Shown: one piece after another, positions 8,424 through 16,619 of the stretch
Layout: every line of letters begins with the position of its first letter
Position numbering within the stretch: position 1 is the stretch's first letter
Source of the DNA: Prevotella sp.
GTDB taxonomy: Bacteria; Bacteroidota; Bacteroidia; Bacteroidales; Bacteroidaceae
DNA length: 48,395 bases
Direction of reading: 5' to 3'
Assembly: GCA_022781445.1 (NCBI GenBank)
Contig: JALETQ010000063.1
Span: forward strand, 1-48,395
Translations under genes and position numbers: made by a program
Notes under the pieces: generated by a model
What the model saw: the letters and a program-made list of their open reading frames with translations, nothing else
Databases searched by the model: none
Told to the model about the DNA's origin: nothing

Positions 8424-9329
8424 TTATGATGGTTGGATTGATTTTGTATTGGCTTGGCGATGCGATGATTCTCTGACGCGCACCACGCTGATTCCTATTT
8501 GAGAAGGATGTTTCTGCATGTATCGGTAGAGCGTGAGTGGCTCTATGACGACCTTCTTGTGTACTTGCGAGGCATTGAGCAGATGAAGTGTAGCTCCTTG
8601 CCACACGGCGATGCCGATATGCGAGGTGTCCAGTCCCTTCTTGTTGGTGACGATGACGATAATGTCGCCGTCGCGGATGATACCGCGCAGCAGGCGATGG
8701 TCGTTGAGCTTGGCTTTGGGGATGTATTGCATCTGTCTGCCCGTGATGCTTTGTTCCATTCGGATGATGCCGGGCAGCCATTCCCGATGGCGGTTGAGCA
8801 TGGCATAGGATGAGACATGGGTCGACATATAGTCTGTTTGCAGTCGTCTGATAGCCGACAGGGGAGATGCCGGCAGTTTGACCGGTTCGACGAATCCCTT
8901 CCCGATGTTGTTTTCGGTCCAGACGGTGAAATAGTGATTGCGGGCGGTGTAGCTCACTTCACCGTCGGCATAACGGATGTCTCGGAGATAATCGAGGAAG
9001 TTTCCGAAGTCCGTTTGTCCTTCACGAAGACAGAAAGTGAGAGCAAGTGCATATTCAATGAAAGTGGTGCAATCCACGCCTTGCACGTCGACCACCAACT
9101 TTTCGTATTCATTACGGTCGAGGGTGTGAGCCACATATGGCTTGCCCAAGAACTGTCGGGCAACCGATAGGAATAACTCTGCTGTGGATGATATTTCTTT
9201 AGGTTCATGAAGTCGCCGGCTAATCCACAGACTGTCCGCATGGGTATAAATGGTTTGTGCGAAAACGGCAGGAGTCACGCCCGGCAGGAGGACGATGAAA
9301 GGGATGATAGGAGTGAGGAGGCGTTTCAT
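8424..9329 (-). CDS. N-acetylmuramoyl-L-alanine amidase-like protein (DUF1460)
   Basis: 301 aa with an N-terminal signal peptide (MKRLLTPIIPFIVLLPGVTPAVFAQ). The DUF1460/PF07313 pattern is clear: GKPYVAHTLD, then VDCTTFIEYALAL with the nucleophilic cysteine of an NlpC/P60-like fold, then SYTARNHYFTVW and DTSHIGIAV with the catalytic histidine. Characterised members are periplasmic amidases that cut muropeptides or murein at the lactyl-peptide bond. It overlaps the preceding DUF4421 gene by 4 bp (ATGA), so translation is probably coupled. With the muramate-type kinase/nucleotidyltransferase pair at 15102-17543 it may belong to peptidoglycan turnover (inference). Confidence 0.9.
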   Translation of the reverse strand: MKRLLTPIIPFIVLLPGVTPAVFAQTIYTHADSLWISRRLHEPKEISSTAELFLSVARQFLGKPYVAHTLDRNEYEKLVVDVQGVDCTTFIEYALALTFCLREGQTDFGNFLDYLRDIRYADGEVSYTARNHYFTVWTENNIGKGFVEPVKLPASPLSAIRRLQTDYMSTHVSSYAMLNRHREWLPGIIRMEQSITGRQMQYIPKAKLNDHRLLRGIIRDGDIIVIVTNKKGLDTSHIGIAVWQGATLHLLNASQVHKKVVIEPLTLYRYMQKHPSQIGISVVRVRESSHRQANTKSIQPS

Positions 9330-10414
9330 TGGTTTTTATATTTTTTCTTCTTGCCGAAGTTCACGCCGAAGTAGACGTTGATGTTTCCGAAGATGTTGTT
9401 GGCCGAAAATTGGGGCTTGCGGTAATTATACGAATGTACGATGGCACTGGCACCGGCATACCATCGGGTGTTGTTCCACACCAACCCGAAGCGTCCCACG
9501 CCGTCGATGTTGATATTCTCGAAGGAGAAGTCGCGGAACAGACGGGTGTTCCTGACAATGTCACCCGTCGACTGCTTGTAAGCCACAGCCACCGACAGCG
9601 AGGCTGCCAGCAGCCAGTTCCGGGCAAAGACATAGTTGTAGGCATATCCTCCCGAAATGGAAATATCGGTGTAGGCAATGTTTCTGAACATCAGTCCGCT
9701 GTCCGCCCGGAGGGTTCGGTAGGAAGGCAGATGCTCCTTGAGTACGTCGTCGAACGATTCGTAATCGAATTCGAGCTGATGTCTGGAATAGCCGATGCCG
9801 GCGAGCAACGAGCCCGCACTGCGTTTCTGGCAGGTACTTTGTCCGAAAGCGGCAGGGTAGGAGAACTTCTTGTGATTGGCTATATAATAAATGTTGAACC
9901 CCTTGATGTCCACGCTGAGTCCCGGGAAGTTGACATCCTTGATCGATTGCACCTCGGGATGGTCGACGAGATGAACCGACCGGATCTTGAAATCGTTGCC
10001 CGACTTGCGATAGAAGATGTCCACCCCGATACGCGAACTGTAGGCGCTCAGGTCCCACTCGGTCCGCTGGCGGTTGTGGCGATGCCCGATACCGAGAGTG
10101 TAGCCGTAGAAGATCCATTGCCAGCCCACGTAAGGCCCCACCCGGAACGAGTTTTCGGGAGCGAGCCATACGGAGTTGCCCTCCTTGCTCTTGATCCGAT
10201 AACCCTCGTAATTCATCGTACCCTGCGCCATGACGGTGAAGTTGTAGTGTTGCGGTTCGATGTAGGCGGTGTCGACTTCATTGAAAGCGTTTATCATGTG
10301 TGTCACCCTGCCCATGACTCCTTTAAGGAAAGGTTTCTTTGTGGGAATACTGTCTTGGGCGCGCATCGGGGCGATGCACGAAAGCAGCAGTATGGACAAA
10401 AGGATTCTATTCAT
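9326..10414 (-). CDS. DUF4421 family outer-membrane-like protein
   Basis: 362 aa from the ATG at 10414 (MNRILLSILLLSCIAPMRAQ is the signal peptide). The open frame continues upstream for 94 codons, but these overlap the oxidoreductase gene in another frame and are not credible. The body alternates polar and aromatic residues in short strands (GPYVGWQWIFYGYTLGIG, GYAYNYVFARNWLLAASLSVAVAY) and ends in beta-strand-like sequence, consistent with a small outer-membrane beta-barrel. It resembles Bacteroidales DUF4421 (PF14391), which has no known function. It begins 5 bp after the oxidoreductase gene and overlaps the amidase gene by 4 bp. Confidence 0.85.
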   Translation of the reverse strand: MNRILLSILLLSCIAPMRAQDSIPTKKPFLKGVMGRVTHMINAFNEVDTAYIEPQHYNFTVMAQGTMNYEGYRIKSKEGNSVWLAPENSFRVGPYVGWQWIFYGYTLGIGHRHNRQRTEWDLSAYSSRIGVDIFYRKSGNDFKIRSVHLVDHPEVQSIKDVNFPGLSVDIKGFNIYYIANHKKFSYPAAFGQSTCQKRSAGSLLAGIGYSRHQLEFDYESFDDVLKEHLPSYRTLRADSGLMFRNIAYTDISISGGYAYNYVFARNWLLAASLSVAVAYKQSTGDIVRNTRLFRDFSFENINIDGVGRFGLVWNNTRWYAGASAIVHSYNYRKPQFSANNIFGNINVYFGVNFGKKKKYKNQ

Positions 10415-10419
10415 ACGTT

Positions 10420-11403
10420 TCAGAACTTGGCTAAGATGCGGTCGAGAACCCAGTTGTCGGGTGTGGCCGAAATACCTGTCGATACACACACATTGAAACC
10501 TTGCAGGTCTTCGATGACATTCTTGGTAAGTGGAAGTCGGATGTCGGAGGGGTGATGGGGACTGATGAACTCTGTGCCAGCGACGGTGATGAGTTCTATC
10601 GGAGAGTCGTGGAACACGGAGAAAGTGAGCTTGCCTTTGTCGCCTATGATTCTCACTTTGTCTTCCTTGCCGGAAACGTGCCCGGTAAAACACCACGAGG
10701 CACTGCCGGTAAGTCCGTTTTCAAACTTGAAACAAGCATTGATGGTAGGGTATTCGCCCGATTTGGAAGGGTCGTCAGAACAAATTCCGTCAGCCTCGAT
10801 GATGACATCAAAAAGCACTTGGAGGATGTCGAATTGATGGGAAGCCAACTCGTAGAAGCATTCTTCTCCGTTGTCAAACTCAATGCGATTTCCTTTGGGT
10901 ATGTAGAGTGGGAGAGAAGCAAGTCCGGCCACAGGGCATGAGAATGCGAGGCGTACATTGACGATGTTCCCTATGAGCCCTTGGGTGATGATTCGCCTGA
11001 TTTCATCCAAATAAGGAAGGTTGCGATGAAAGTAGGCGGCATAGCAGGGCACGCCCGTTTCTCCGCTCACGCGGTTGATGCGTGCGCAGTCGGCATAGTT
11101 GCTTGCCAACGGGGCGGCGATGTAGGTGGGTTTTCCGGCTTTCATCGCCATGATGGCATAGGTGGCATGGGTGGATGTCGTTGATCCGATGTAGATGGCA
11201 TTCACCGTTTCCGACTCGATCATTTCCTGAATGTCGGTACACCATTCGATGTCGTTCGAGCGCACGGCTTCCCTCAACGCCGGGTTGTCGGTGCGGCAGG
11301 CGGCGGCAACGATGTCCGAGCCTTCCACCTGTCCGAACACACCGTAAGCATCGAGCGTTTGCTCGTTGTCGTCGCAAATGATTCCCCATTTGATATATTT
11401 CAT
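10420..11403 (-). CDS. Gfo/Idh/MocA-family oxidoreductase-like protein with degenerate active-site motifs
   Basis: 327 aa, close to family length. The fold is recognisable from [29 protein letters not shown] in the Rossmann half and from the C-terminal half ([25 protein letters not shown]). Two hallmarks are missing. The dinucleotide loop near residues 7-14 reads GIICDDNE instead of GxGxxG/A, and the catalytic EKP is AAP (residues 96-98), so the conserved lysine is gone. Normal members oxidise or reduce sugars with NAD(P). This one may be a non-catalytic relative or use another chemistry. It is the first gene of a five-gene minus-strand operon with a TACTTTTG element 23 bp upstream. Function unknown. 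Confidence 0.85.
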   Translation of the reverse strand: MKYIKWGIICDDNEQTLDAYGVFGQVEGSDIVAAACRTDNPALREAVRSNDIEWCTDIQEMIESETVNAIYIGSTTSTHATYAIMAMKAGKPTYIAAPLASNYADCARINRVSGETGVPCYAAYFHRNLPYLDEIRRIITQGLIGNIVNVRLAFSCPVAGLASLPLYIPKGNRIEFDNGEECFYELASHQFDILQVLFDVIIEADGICSDDPSKSGEYPTINACFKFENGLTGSASWCFTGHVSGKEDKVRIIGDKGKLTFSVFHDSPIELITVAGTEFISPHHPSDIRLPLTKNVIEDLQGFNVCVSTGISATPDNWVLDRILAKF

Positions 11404-11425
11404 CTTCTCTTCGTCGTTTTCGGGG

Positions 11426-11433
11426 CAAAAGTA
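11426..11433 (-). promoter_or_regulatory. -7 promoter element of the minus-strand envelope operon
   Basis: TACTTTTG on the minus strand matches TAnnTTTG and ends 23 bp before the oxidoreductase start. No good TTTG -33 box at the expected spacing. It is divergent from the engB promoter 44 bp away. Confidence 0.55.
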
Positions 11434-11476
11434 GTGATTTTTATCGGTAAAGCTCCTATCTGTAAGCCAAAAACAC

Positions 11477-11484
11477 TACCTTTG
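11477..11484 (+). promoter_or_regulatory. -7 promoter element of engB
   Basis: TACCTTTG (followed by CA) matches TAnnTTTG and ends 18 bp before the engB ATG, which would give a leader of about 13 nt. The -33 box is not recognisable. Confidence 0.6.
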
Positions 11485-11502
11485 CAGCCAAATTACTCCG
11501 TC

Positions 11503-12105
11503 ATGAATATCAACAAGTCAGAATTTGTCATCAGCAGTGCAACCCTCGGACAGTGTCCCAAAGACCATAAGCCCGAATATGCCTTCATCGGCCGGTCGAA
11601 CGTGGGCAAGTCGAGCCTCATCAACATGCTGTGCAATCACAAGGGATTGGCGAAGACATCGGCCACTCCCGGCAAGACGCTTCTCATCAACCACTTCATC
11701 ATCAACGACAGTTGGTATCTGGTCGATTTGCCCGGCTACGGCTTTGCCAAGCGTTCGAAGTCGGTGCTTCACAAGCTGCAGCAGATGATATCGTCGTACA
11801 TTCTCCAGCGCGAGCAGCTTGCCAACGTTTTCGTGCTGATCGACGTGCGCCACGAACCGCAGAAAATCGACCGCGAGTTCATCGACTGGCTGGGCGAGAG
11901 CGGCGTTCCGTTCTCGCTGGTGTTCACCAAGGCCGACAAGCTGAAGCCGTCGAAGGTGAAAGAGAATGTCGAAACCTTCCTCAACGCTATGAAGGAAACA
12001 TGGGAGGAGCTGCCTCCCCATTTCGTGACCAGCTCGCAGAAGCGCGAGGGCAGGGAAGAGGTTCTCGACTACATCGACCGCATCAACCGGGGCATCGCCG
12101 ACTGA
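11503..12105 (+). CDS. engB: Ribosome biogenesis GTPase YihA/YsxC
   Basis: 200 aa from the ATG at 11503; the longer open frame from 11359 crosses the promoter and the divergent gene. The TRAFAC GTPase motifs are in order: G1 GRSNVGKS (residues 30-37), the G2 threonine in SATPGKT, G3 DLPGYG, G4 TKAD, and G5-like TSSQKREG near the C-terminus. EngB is an essential GTPase needed for late 50S subunit assembly. The ABC-F gene follows 61 bp downstream on the same strand and may be co-transcribed. Size and motif spacing are standard. Confidence 0.97.
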   Translation: MNINKSEFVISSATLGQCPKDHKPEYAFIGRSNVGKSSLINMLCNHKGLAKTSATPGKTLLINHFIINDSWYLVDLPGYGFAKRSKSVLHKLQQMISSYILQREQLANVFVLIDVRHEPQKIDREFIDWLGESGVPFSLVFTKADKLKPSKVKENVETFLNAMKETWEELPPHFVTSSQKREGREEVLDYIDRINRGIAD

Positions 12106-12166
12106 CCTTTCATCGGCAGGTATCATCGGGTATCATCCATTCTTCACCATCCATCATTCTTCAACT

Positions 12167-13948
12167 ATGGCAAATCCGTTTATCGACGTGCAGGGTCTCA
12201 CCAAATCGTTCGGGGCAGACGTGTTGTTTGAAAACATTTCCTTTTCAGTGGCAGAAGGGCAGAAAGTGGGACTCATCGCCAAGAACGGAACCGGGAAGAC
12301 GACCCTCATTTCCATCCTCACCGGACGGGAGGACTACGATGCGGGCACCATCGTGTACCGCAACGGCATCAAGACGGGATGCCTCGAACAGTCGCCCGTG
12401 TTTGACGCCTCGCAGACGGTCATCGACGCGTGTTTCCGCAACGGCGACGATGATGAGGGATTGCTCCGTGCCAAACAGATATTGACGCAGCTCAAGATCG
12501 ACGACCTGCAGCAACGCATGGGCGAACTGAGCGGCGGACAGCAGAAGCGCGTGGCACTGGCGAGGGTACTCATCAACGACCCCGACCTGCTCATTCTCGA
12601 CGAACCTACCAACCACCTCGACCTCGACATGATAGAATGGCTGGAGAAATTCCTTTCGCGGGGTCACAAGACACTCCTCATGGTCACCCACGACCGTTAT
12701 TTCCTCGACCATGTGTGCAACACCATCATCGAACTCGACGGCCGTACCCTCTACACCTACCGCGGCAATTATGCCTACTTCCTCCAAAAGCGCGAAGAAC
12801 GCATCGAGGCGGCGAGGGCGGAAGTGGCGCGTGCCAACAACCTCTACCGGCGCGAGCTGGAGTGGATGAGAAGGATGCCGCAGGCACGGGGGCACAAGGC
12901 CAAGTATCGCGAAGACGCGTTCTTCGAGCTTGAAAAGGTGGCCAAAAGGCGCATCGAAGACCGGCAAATCAGGCTGAAGTCAAGCAGCGTCTACATCGGG
13001 AGCAAGATCTTCGAATGCCAATATGTATCGAAGAGCTACCCGGGCAAGGTCATCCTCAGGGACTTCTACTACAACTTCTCGCGTTTCGAGAAGATGGGTG
13101 TCGTGGGCAGGAACGGTGCCGGCAAGTCCACGTTCATCAAGATGCTGCTCGGCGAAGTGCAGCCCGACAGCGGCAAGTTCGTCGTCGGCGAAACCGTCCG
13201 CTTCGGTTACTTCTCGCAGGAAGGACTGAAGTTTGACGACAACCAGAGGGTGATCGACGTCGTGACCGACATCGCCGACTTCGTGGACATGGGAGGAGGC
13301 AGACATCTCTCGGCTTCGCAGCTGCTGCAGCACTTCCTCTTCACGCCCGAGCAGCAGCACAATTACGTGCGGAAGCTCAGCGGCGGCGAGAAACGCAAGC
13401 TCTACCTCTGCACCGTGCTGATGAAGAACCCCAACTTCCTCGTGCTCGACGAACCCACCAACGACCTCGACATCCAAACCCTGCAGATTCTCGAAAACTA
13501 TCTCATCGACTTCCCCGGATGCGTCATCGTGGTCAGCCACGACCGTTACTTCATGGACAAAATCGTGGACCACCTGCTCGTATTCCACGGTGATGCCGAG
13601 GTGCAGGACTTCCCGGGCAACTACACCCAGTATCGTGAATGGGAGGGGCTGAAGGGCAGGGACGAACAGCCCGATGTCAAGGCCCGCCCCGGCAAATCCG
13701 CCCCCGTGAAAGAAGAGAAGCCGGCCGGCAAACGGAAGATGACCTACAAGGAGAAGACTGAATTCGAACAGCTCTCGAAGGACATCGAAACGCTGCAGGA
13801 AGAGCAGACCAGACTCGAAACCCTGATGTGCAGCGGAACGCTCTCCGCGCAGGAACTGACCGAAATGAGCAAACGTCTGCCCCAACTCAAGGACGAACTC
13901 GACGGGAAGGAAATGCGATGGCTCGAGTTGAGCGAAATAGGCGGCTGA
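12167..13948 (+). CDS. ABC-F family ATPase (Uup-like)
   Basis: 593 aa, two ABC domains in one chain without membrane segments, as in ABC-F proteins that act on ribosomes or DNA intermediates. Domain 1 has Walker A AKNGTGKTTL (Lys44), signature LSGGQQKRVALARVL and Walker B LLILDEPTNHLDL. The linker of about 80 residues (KREERIEAARAEVARANNLYRRELEWMRR) is charged. Domain 2 has GRNGAGKSTFIKML, LSGGEKRKLYLCTVL and FLVLDEPTNDLDI. After residue ~500 a Lys/Glu-rich stretch leads to a C-terminal coiled coil (EKTEFEQLSKDIETLQEEQTRLETL in part), the mark of Uup. Members modulate translation or precise transposon excision; which role applies is not decidable here. The gene is noticeably G+C-rich. Confidence 0.93.
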   Translation: MANPFIDVQGLTKSFGADVLFENISFSVAEGQKVGLIAKNGTGKTTLISILTGREDYDAGTIVYRNGIKTGCLEQSPVFDASQTVIDACFRNGDDDEGLLRAKQILTQLKIDDLQQRMGELSGGQQKRVALARVLINDPDLLILDEPTNHLDLDMIEWLEKFLSRGHKTLLMVTHDRYFLDHVCNTIIELDGRTLYTYRGNYAYFLQKREERIEAARAEVARANNLYRRELEWMRRMPQARGHKAKYREDAFFELEKVAKRRIEDRQIRLKSSSVYIGSKIFECQYVSKSYPGKVILRDFYYNFSRFEKMGVVGRNGAGKSTFIKMLLGEVQPDSGKFVVGETVRFGYFSQEGLKFDDNQRVIDVVTDIADFVDMGGGRHLSASQLLQHFLFTPEQQHNYVRKLSGGEKRKLYLCTVLMKNPNFLVLDEPTNDLDIQTLQILENYLIDFPGCVIVVSHDRYFMDKIVDHLLVFHGDAEVQDFPGNYTQYREWEGLKGRDEQPDVKARPGKSAPVKEEKPAGKRKMTYKEKTEFEQLSKDIETLQEEQTRLETLMCSGTLSAQELTEMSKRLPQLKDELDGKEMRWLELSEIGG

Positions 13949-14240
13949 CGGTCGCCGGATGACTCTGCCATGTGTGGCCGCCTTTCTGCCGTCCGCCACG
14001 CCACAGCGCATGCCCTGCCCCTGCATCCTTCAAGGCGTACGCACCTTTCTTCCCGTTTTCCTGCACCCTCACCGCTTCCCGGCCTTCGTCAGGCTCTGCA
14101 TCCTTACCTCCCGCAAACACTTGTGACCTGCATCTGTCCGTCACATCCTTCTTCCGCTTGCATCTTCTCCTTTACTTCTTGCGGGACGACCGTTGTCGCC
14201 TGCCCGATACTCCAATCCGCACTCAACAAGGAAGAGAACT
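13949..14240. other. Gene-free C-rich spacer
   Basis: No credible ORF or RNA was recognised between the ABC-F stop and the tandem repeats. Short frames here have no family resemblance and are proline/serine-rich translations of C-rich DNA. A weak GGCGG...CCGCC pairing around 13941-13982 might serve as a terminator for the ABC-F gene. Confidence 0.5.
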
Positions 14241-14333
14241 GACACTATAGCAATAGTATGGACTGACACTATAGCAATAGTATGGACTGACACTATAGCA
14301 ATAGTATGGATCGACACTATAGCAATAGTGTGA
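14241..14333 (+). repeat. Four tandem 24-bp hairpin repeats upstream of the HU-like gene
   Basis: Units start at 14241, 14265, 14289 and 14313, an exact 24-bp period. Each contains GACACTATAGCAATAGT, in which ACTAT and ATAGT pair around an AGCA loop. In the last unit the stem grows to seven pairs because the unit ends ATAGTGT. The first three units are identical (ending ATGGACT/ATGGATC). The array ends about 80 bp before the HU-like start codon. It is not a CRISPR: units are contiguous with no spacers. Possible roles are a protein-binding array or a transcribed string of small hairpins; both are inference. Confidence 0.9.
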
Positions 14334-14411
14334 TGAATGATACAATAACATTGCCGGCCGGGCGTTATACAGACAGTGAATCATACCTATTATATATATA
14401 TATTGACGACC

Positions 14412-14804
14412 ATGATAGAATTTGATGTAAAATCGAAGACGCAGCCCGTGGGCAAGCGAAAAGGAAAGAAGGTTTATTTTGCGTATCCCAAACCGCAGCA
14501 ATACATGACCTACCGGATGGTGGTGGACAGCATCGTCAGGGAAACGTCGCTCTCGGCAGGCGACGTGAGCAACGCGATCATCAGTCTGGCAGCCGTGATG
14601 CGCGATGCCCTGCACATGGGCATGGGCGTCGATCTGGGCGAACTCGGCTCGTTTCGCCTCGTGGTTCCGCCACGCATGATGGACTCGGAAGAGGAAGTGA
14701 CCGTCGAGAGTCTCAAGAAGCCAAGGATAGTCTACACGCCACGCAAGGACATGCGCGATGCCGCCGGTGAAGTGGAACTGCATGTCGCGAAGAAAAAAGG
14801 ATAG
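14412..14804 (+). CDS. HU/IHF-like DNA-binding protein (Bacteroidetes HU-HIG type)
   Basis: 130 aa from the ATG at 14412; the frame opens at 14376, but MIEFDVKSK is the usual start of this family. The sequence MTYRMVVDSIVRETSLSAGDVSNAIISLAAVMRDALHMGMGVDLGELGSFRLVV follows the helical HU dimerisation part and the beta-arm start (GELGSF). PRKDMRDAAGEVELHVAKK is the C-terminal extension seen in Bacteroidetes HU-like proteins. These are small nucleoid-associated DNA benders. No TAnnTTTG box was found; an AT-rich run (TATTATATATATATATATTG) lies directly upstream. The 24-bp hairpin repeats upstream may regulate it. The downstream gene has its own promoter. Confidence 0.88.
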   Translation: MIEFDVKSKTQPVGKRKGKKVYFAYPKPQQYMTYRMVVDSIVRETSLSAGDVSNAIISLAAVMRDALHMGMGVDLGELGSFRLVVPPRMMDSEEEVTVESLKKPRIVYTPRKDMRDAAGEVELHVAKKKG

Positions 14805-14845
14805 GGCAGAGGACACCTGCTCCGCAAGGCAGGACCGGACGCCCT
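14803..14845 (+). terminator. Candidate terminator after the HU-like gene
   Basis: Nested pairing AGGGC (14803-14807) with GCCCT (14841-14845), and inside it CCTGC (14816-14820) with GCAGG (14829-14833). No clean T-run follows, so confidence is low. Confidence 0.35.
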
Positions 14846-14910
14846 CCCATCCCGGGCCGGCATTCGCACGATGAATGCAGGGGGAACGGGCGATTGTGAG
14901 AAAAAATGAT

Positions 14911-14918
14911 TACTTTTG
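14911..14918 (+). promoter_or_regulatory. -7 element of the kinase/MurU operon, placed for a near-leaderless transcript
   Basis: TACTTTTG followed by CA matches TAnnTTTG. It ends only 4 bp before the ATG at 14923, so transcription would begin at or within a few bases of the start codon. A GATTGTG stretch upstream is a weak -33 candidate at non-standard spacing. Confidence 0.55.
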
Positions 14919-14922
14919 CAAC

Positions 14923-15102
14923 ATGTTAGATTTTAAGTTCAATATAAAACATTTTCTGCTGCTCTTCTTCGTTTCGGCGTGCCTGCTCTATCTCACCCGC
15001 TCATGGCTCATGTCTCTGGGCATCATGATGCTGCTCGTCCTGACAGACCGGCTCATCGTGATGTATGGGAAGAAACGCGGAAACGGAAAGGATAACGACT
15101 GA
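14923..15102 (+). CDS. Small membrane protein of unknown function
   Basis: 59 aa from the ATG at 14923; an in-frame ATG at 14875 precedes the promoter-like TACTTTTG and is less likely. MLDFKFNIKHFLLLFFVSACLLYLTRSWLMSLGIMMLLVLTDRLIVMYGKKRGNGKDND has two hydrophobic segments (about residues 9-24 and 28-45) and a basic, charged tail, so both ends probably face the cytoplasm (positive-inside rule). Its stop overlaps the start of the kinase gene (TGATG), so the two are translationally coupled. No family recognised. A membrane anchor or partner for the kinase/RapZ-like protein is conceivable but only inferred from position. Confidence 0.7.
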   Translation: MLDFKFNIKHFLLLFFVSACLLYLTRSWLMSLGIMMLLVLTDRLIVMYGKKRGNGKDND

Positions 15103-16619
15103 TGGAAGAGCTTCTGCACTTGTTTGAGCAATGGCGGGGACGGCCGGCAGCCAATGTGACGCAACTGCCCCTGCAAGGCAGCAACCGAAGATACTACAGA
15201 ATGACCGACGAGGATGGAAAATCGGTCATCGGTGTCATCGGTACCGCCATCGAGGAGAACCACGCCTTTATATATCTCTCGTCGCACTTCCGTATGCGAC
15301 AGTTGCCCGTTCCCGAAGTACTCGCCGCGACCGGTGACGAAAGGTGCTATCTGCAGACCGACCTCGGCAGCCTGTCGCTCTTCGACGCCCTCAAAAGCGG
15401 ACGCGATGCCGGAGGACGATACACCGACAGCGAAAAGGAACTGCTCGTGAAAACCATCCGGGCACTGCCCGACATGCAGATCCGCGGCGCGCGCGGACTG
15501 CAGTGGGAAAACTGCTATCCCCAGCCGGGCTTCGACATCGATGGCGTGCTCTTCGACCTGAACTACTTCAAATACTGCTTCCTCAAGGCCACCGGCACGG
15601 ACTTCCACGAGCTCAAGCTCGAAGCCGACTTCCGCCTGCTTGCCAAGGATCTCACGGCCGAAACGGGCGAGAGCTTCCTCTACAGGGACTTTCAGGCCCG
15701 CAACGTGATGCTCGACGCGGAGGGTAATCCGCACTTCATCGACTATCAGGGCGGACGGAAAGGGCCTTACTACTACGATGTGGCTTCCTTCCTCTGGCAG
15801 GCTTCGGCCAACTACCCGCACAAGCTCCGCCGCGAACTGGTCTACGAATACTATCATGCACTGAAACACTATACTGAAGTGCCCTCCAAGCGTCATTTCG
15901 TCGACCGGCTGGCACTCTTCGTGCTGTTCCGCACCCTGCAGGTGCTGGGGGCATACGGCTTCCGCGGCTACTTCGAACGCAAGAAACATTTCCTCGACAG
16001 CATTCCCTTTGCCGTCCGCAATCTGCGCGAACTGCTCGACGAAGGCAACTTCTCTTACCCTTATCTCGAAGTGCTGCTACGCCAAATCACCGAACTTCCC
16101 CAATTCCAATCGGCAACGACATCCCCGGGCGACGGCAAGGGAACATTGCCCGTGGCCCATCCGATGGACGGCAGTGCCACGGTGTCGAAATACGACAACC
16201 GGGGAAATCTTGTGGTGCGCATCTTCAGCTTCTCCTTCCATCGGGGCATTCCCGAAGACGAATCGGGCAACGGTGGGGGATATGTGTTCGATTGCCGAAG
16301 CACACACAATCCGGGACGATACAAACCCTATCAAAAACTCACGGGTCTCGACGAACCCGTCATCCGCTTCTTGGAGGATGACGGCGAGATCACGGCTTTT
16401 CTCCGGCACGTCTATGCGATTGCCGATACGCATGTCGAACGCTATATGGAAAGAGGCTTCACCGACCTGATGTTCTCCTTCGGCTGTACGGGCGGACAAC
16501 ACCGCAGCGTATATAGCGCACAGCATCTTGCCCTCCATCTTCACGAACGCTACGGCATCGAAGTGAGGGTGGTACATCGCGAACAAGGCAAGTCGTTTAC
16601 CTTCGCCGCCAAGCCGTGA
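15102..16619 (+). CDS. Sugar kinase (AmgK-like APH fold) fused to a RapZ C-terminal domain
   Basis: 505 aa with two clear domains. Residues 1 to ~335 are an aminoglycoside-phosphotransferase-fold kinase: QGSNRRYYRM nucleotide loop, FLYRDFQARNVML with catalytic Asp196, and FIDYQGGRKGPYYYDVASFLWQ, the metal-binding segment. This matches AmgK, the anomeric MurNAc/GlcNAc kinase of the Pseudomonas and Tannerella recycling route. After a ~35-residue linker, residues ~371-505 match the RapZ C-terminal domain: IFSFSFHRGIP, YVFDCRSTHNPGRY, LTGLDEPV and FGCTGGQHRSV. In E. coli this part of RapZ binds glucosamine-6-phosphate and the sRNAs GlmZ/GlmY. The RapZ Walker-type N-terminus is absent. The MurU-like gene downstream supports a recycling role. 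Substrate and the role of the second domain are inferred. Confidence 0.9.
   Translation: MEELLHLFEQWRGRPAANVTQLPLQGSNRRYYRMTDEDGKSVIGVIGTAIEENHAFIYLSSHFRMRQLPVPEVLAATGDERCYLQTDLGSLSLFDALKSGRDAGGRYTDSEKELLVKTIRALPDMQIRGARGLQWENCYPQPGFDIDGVLFDLNYFKYCFLKATGTDFHELKLEADFRLLAKDLTAETGESFLYRDFQARNVMLDAEGNPHFIDYQGGRKGPYYYDVASFLWQASANYPHKLRRELVYEYYHALKHYTEVPSKRHFVDRLALFVLFRTLQVLGAYGFRGYFERKKHFLDSIPFAVRNLRELLDEGNFSYPYLEVLLRQITELPQFQSATTSPGDGKGTLPVAHPMDGSATVSKYDNRGNLVVRIFSFSFHRGIPEDESGNGGGYVFDCRSTHNPGRYKPYQKLTGLDEPVIRFLEDDGEITAFLRHVYAIADTHVERYMERGFTDLMFSFGCTGGQHRSVYSAQHLALHLHERYGIEVRVVHREQGKSFTFAAKP

Noticed and set aside
8416..8781. 122-codon extension of the DUF4738 gene
   Set aside because: It overlaps the DUF1460 gene in another frame and is His/Arg-rich; the lipoprotein signal at 8415 marks the real start.
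9329..10555. 408-codon plus-strand open frame opposite the DUF4421 gene
   Set aside because: Valine- and glycine-rich antisense translation with no motif; the minus-strand gene has a signal peptide and operon spacing.
12980..14026. 348-codon minus-strand open frame over the ABC-F gene
   Set aside because: Antisense of conserved ABC motifs; composition is typical of a shadow frame.
14241..14333. CRISPR array
   Set aside because: The 24-bp units are contiguous with no spacers and no cas genes are in the window.
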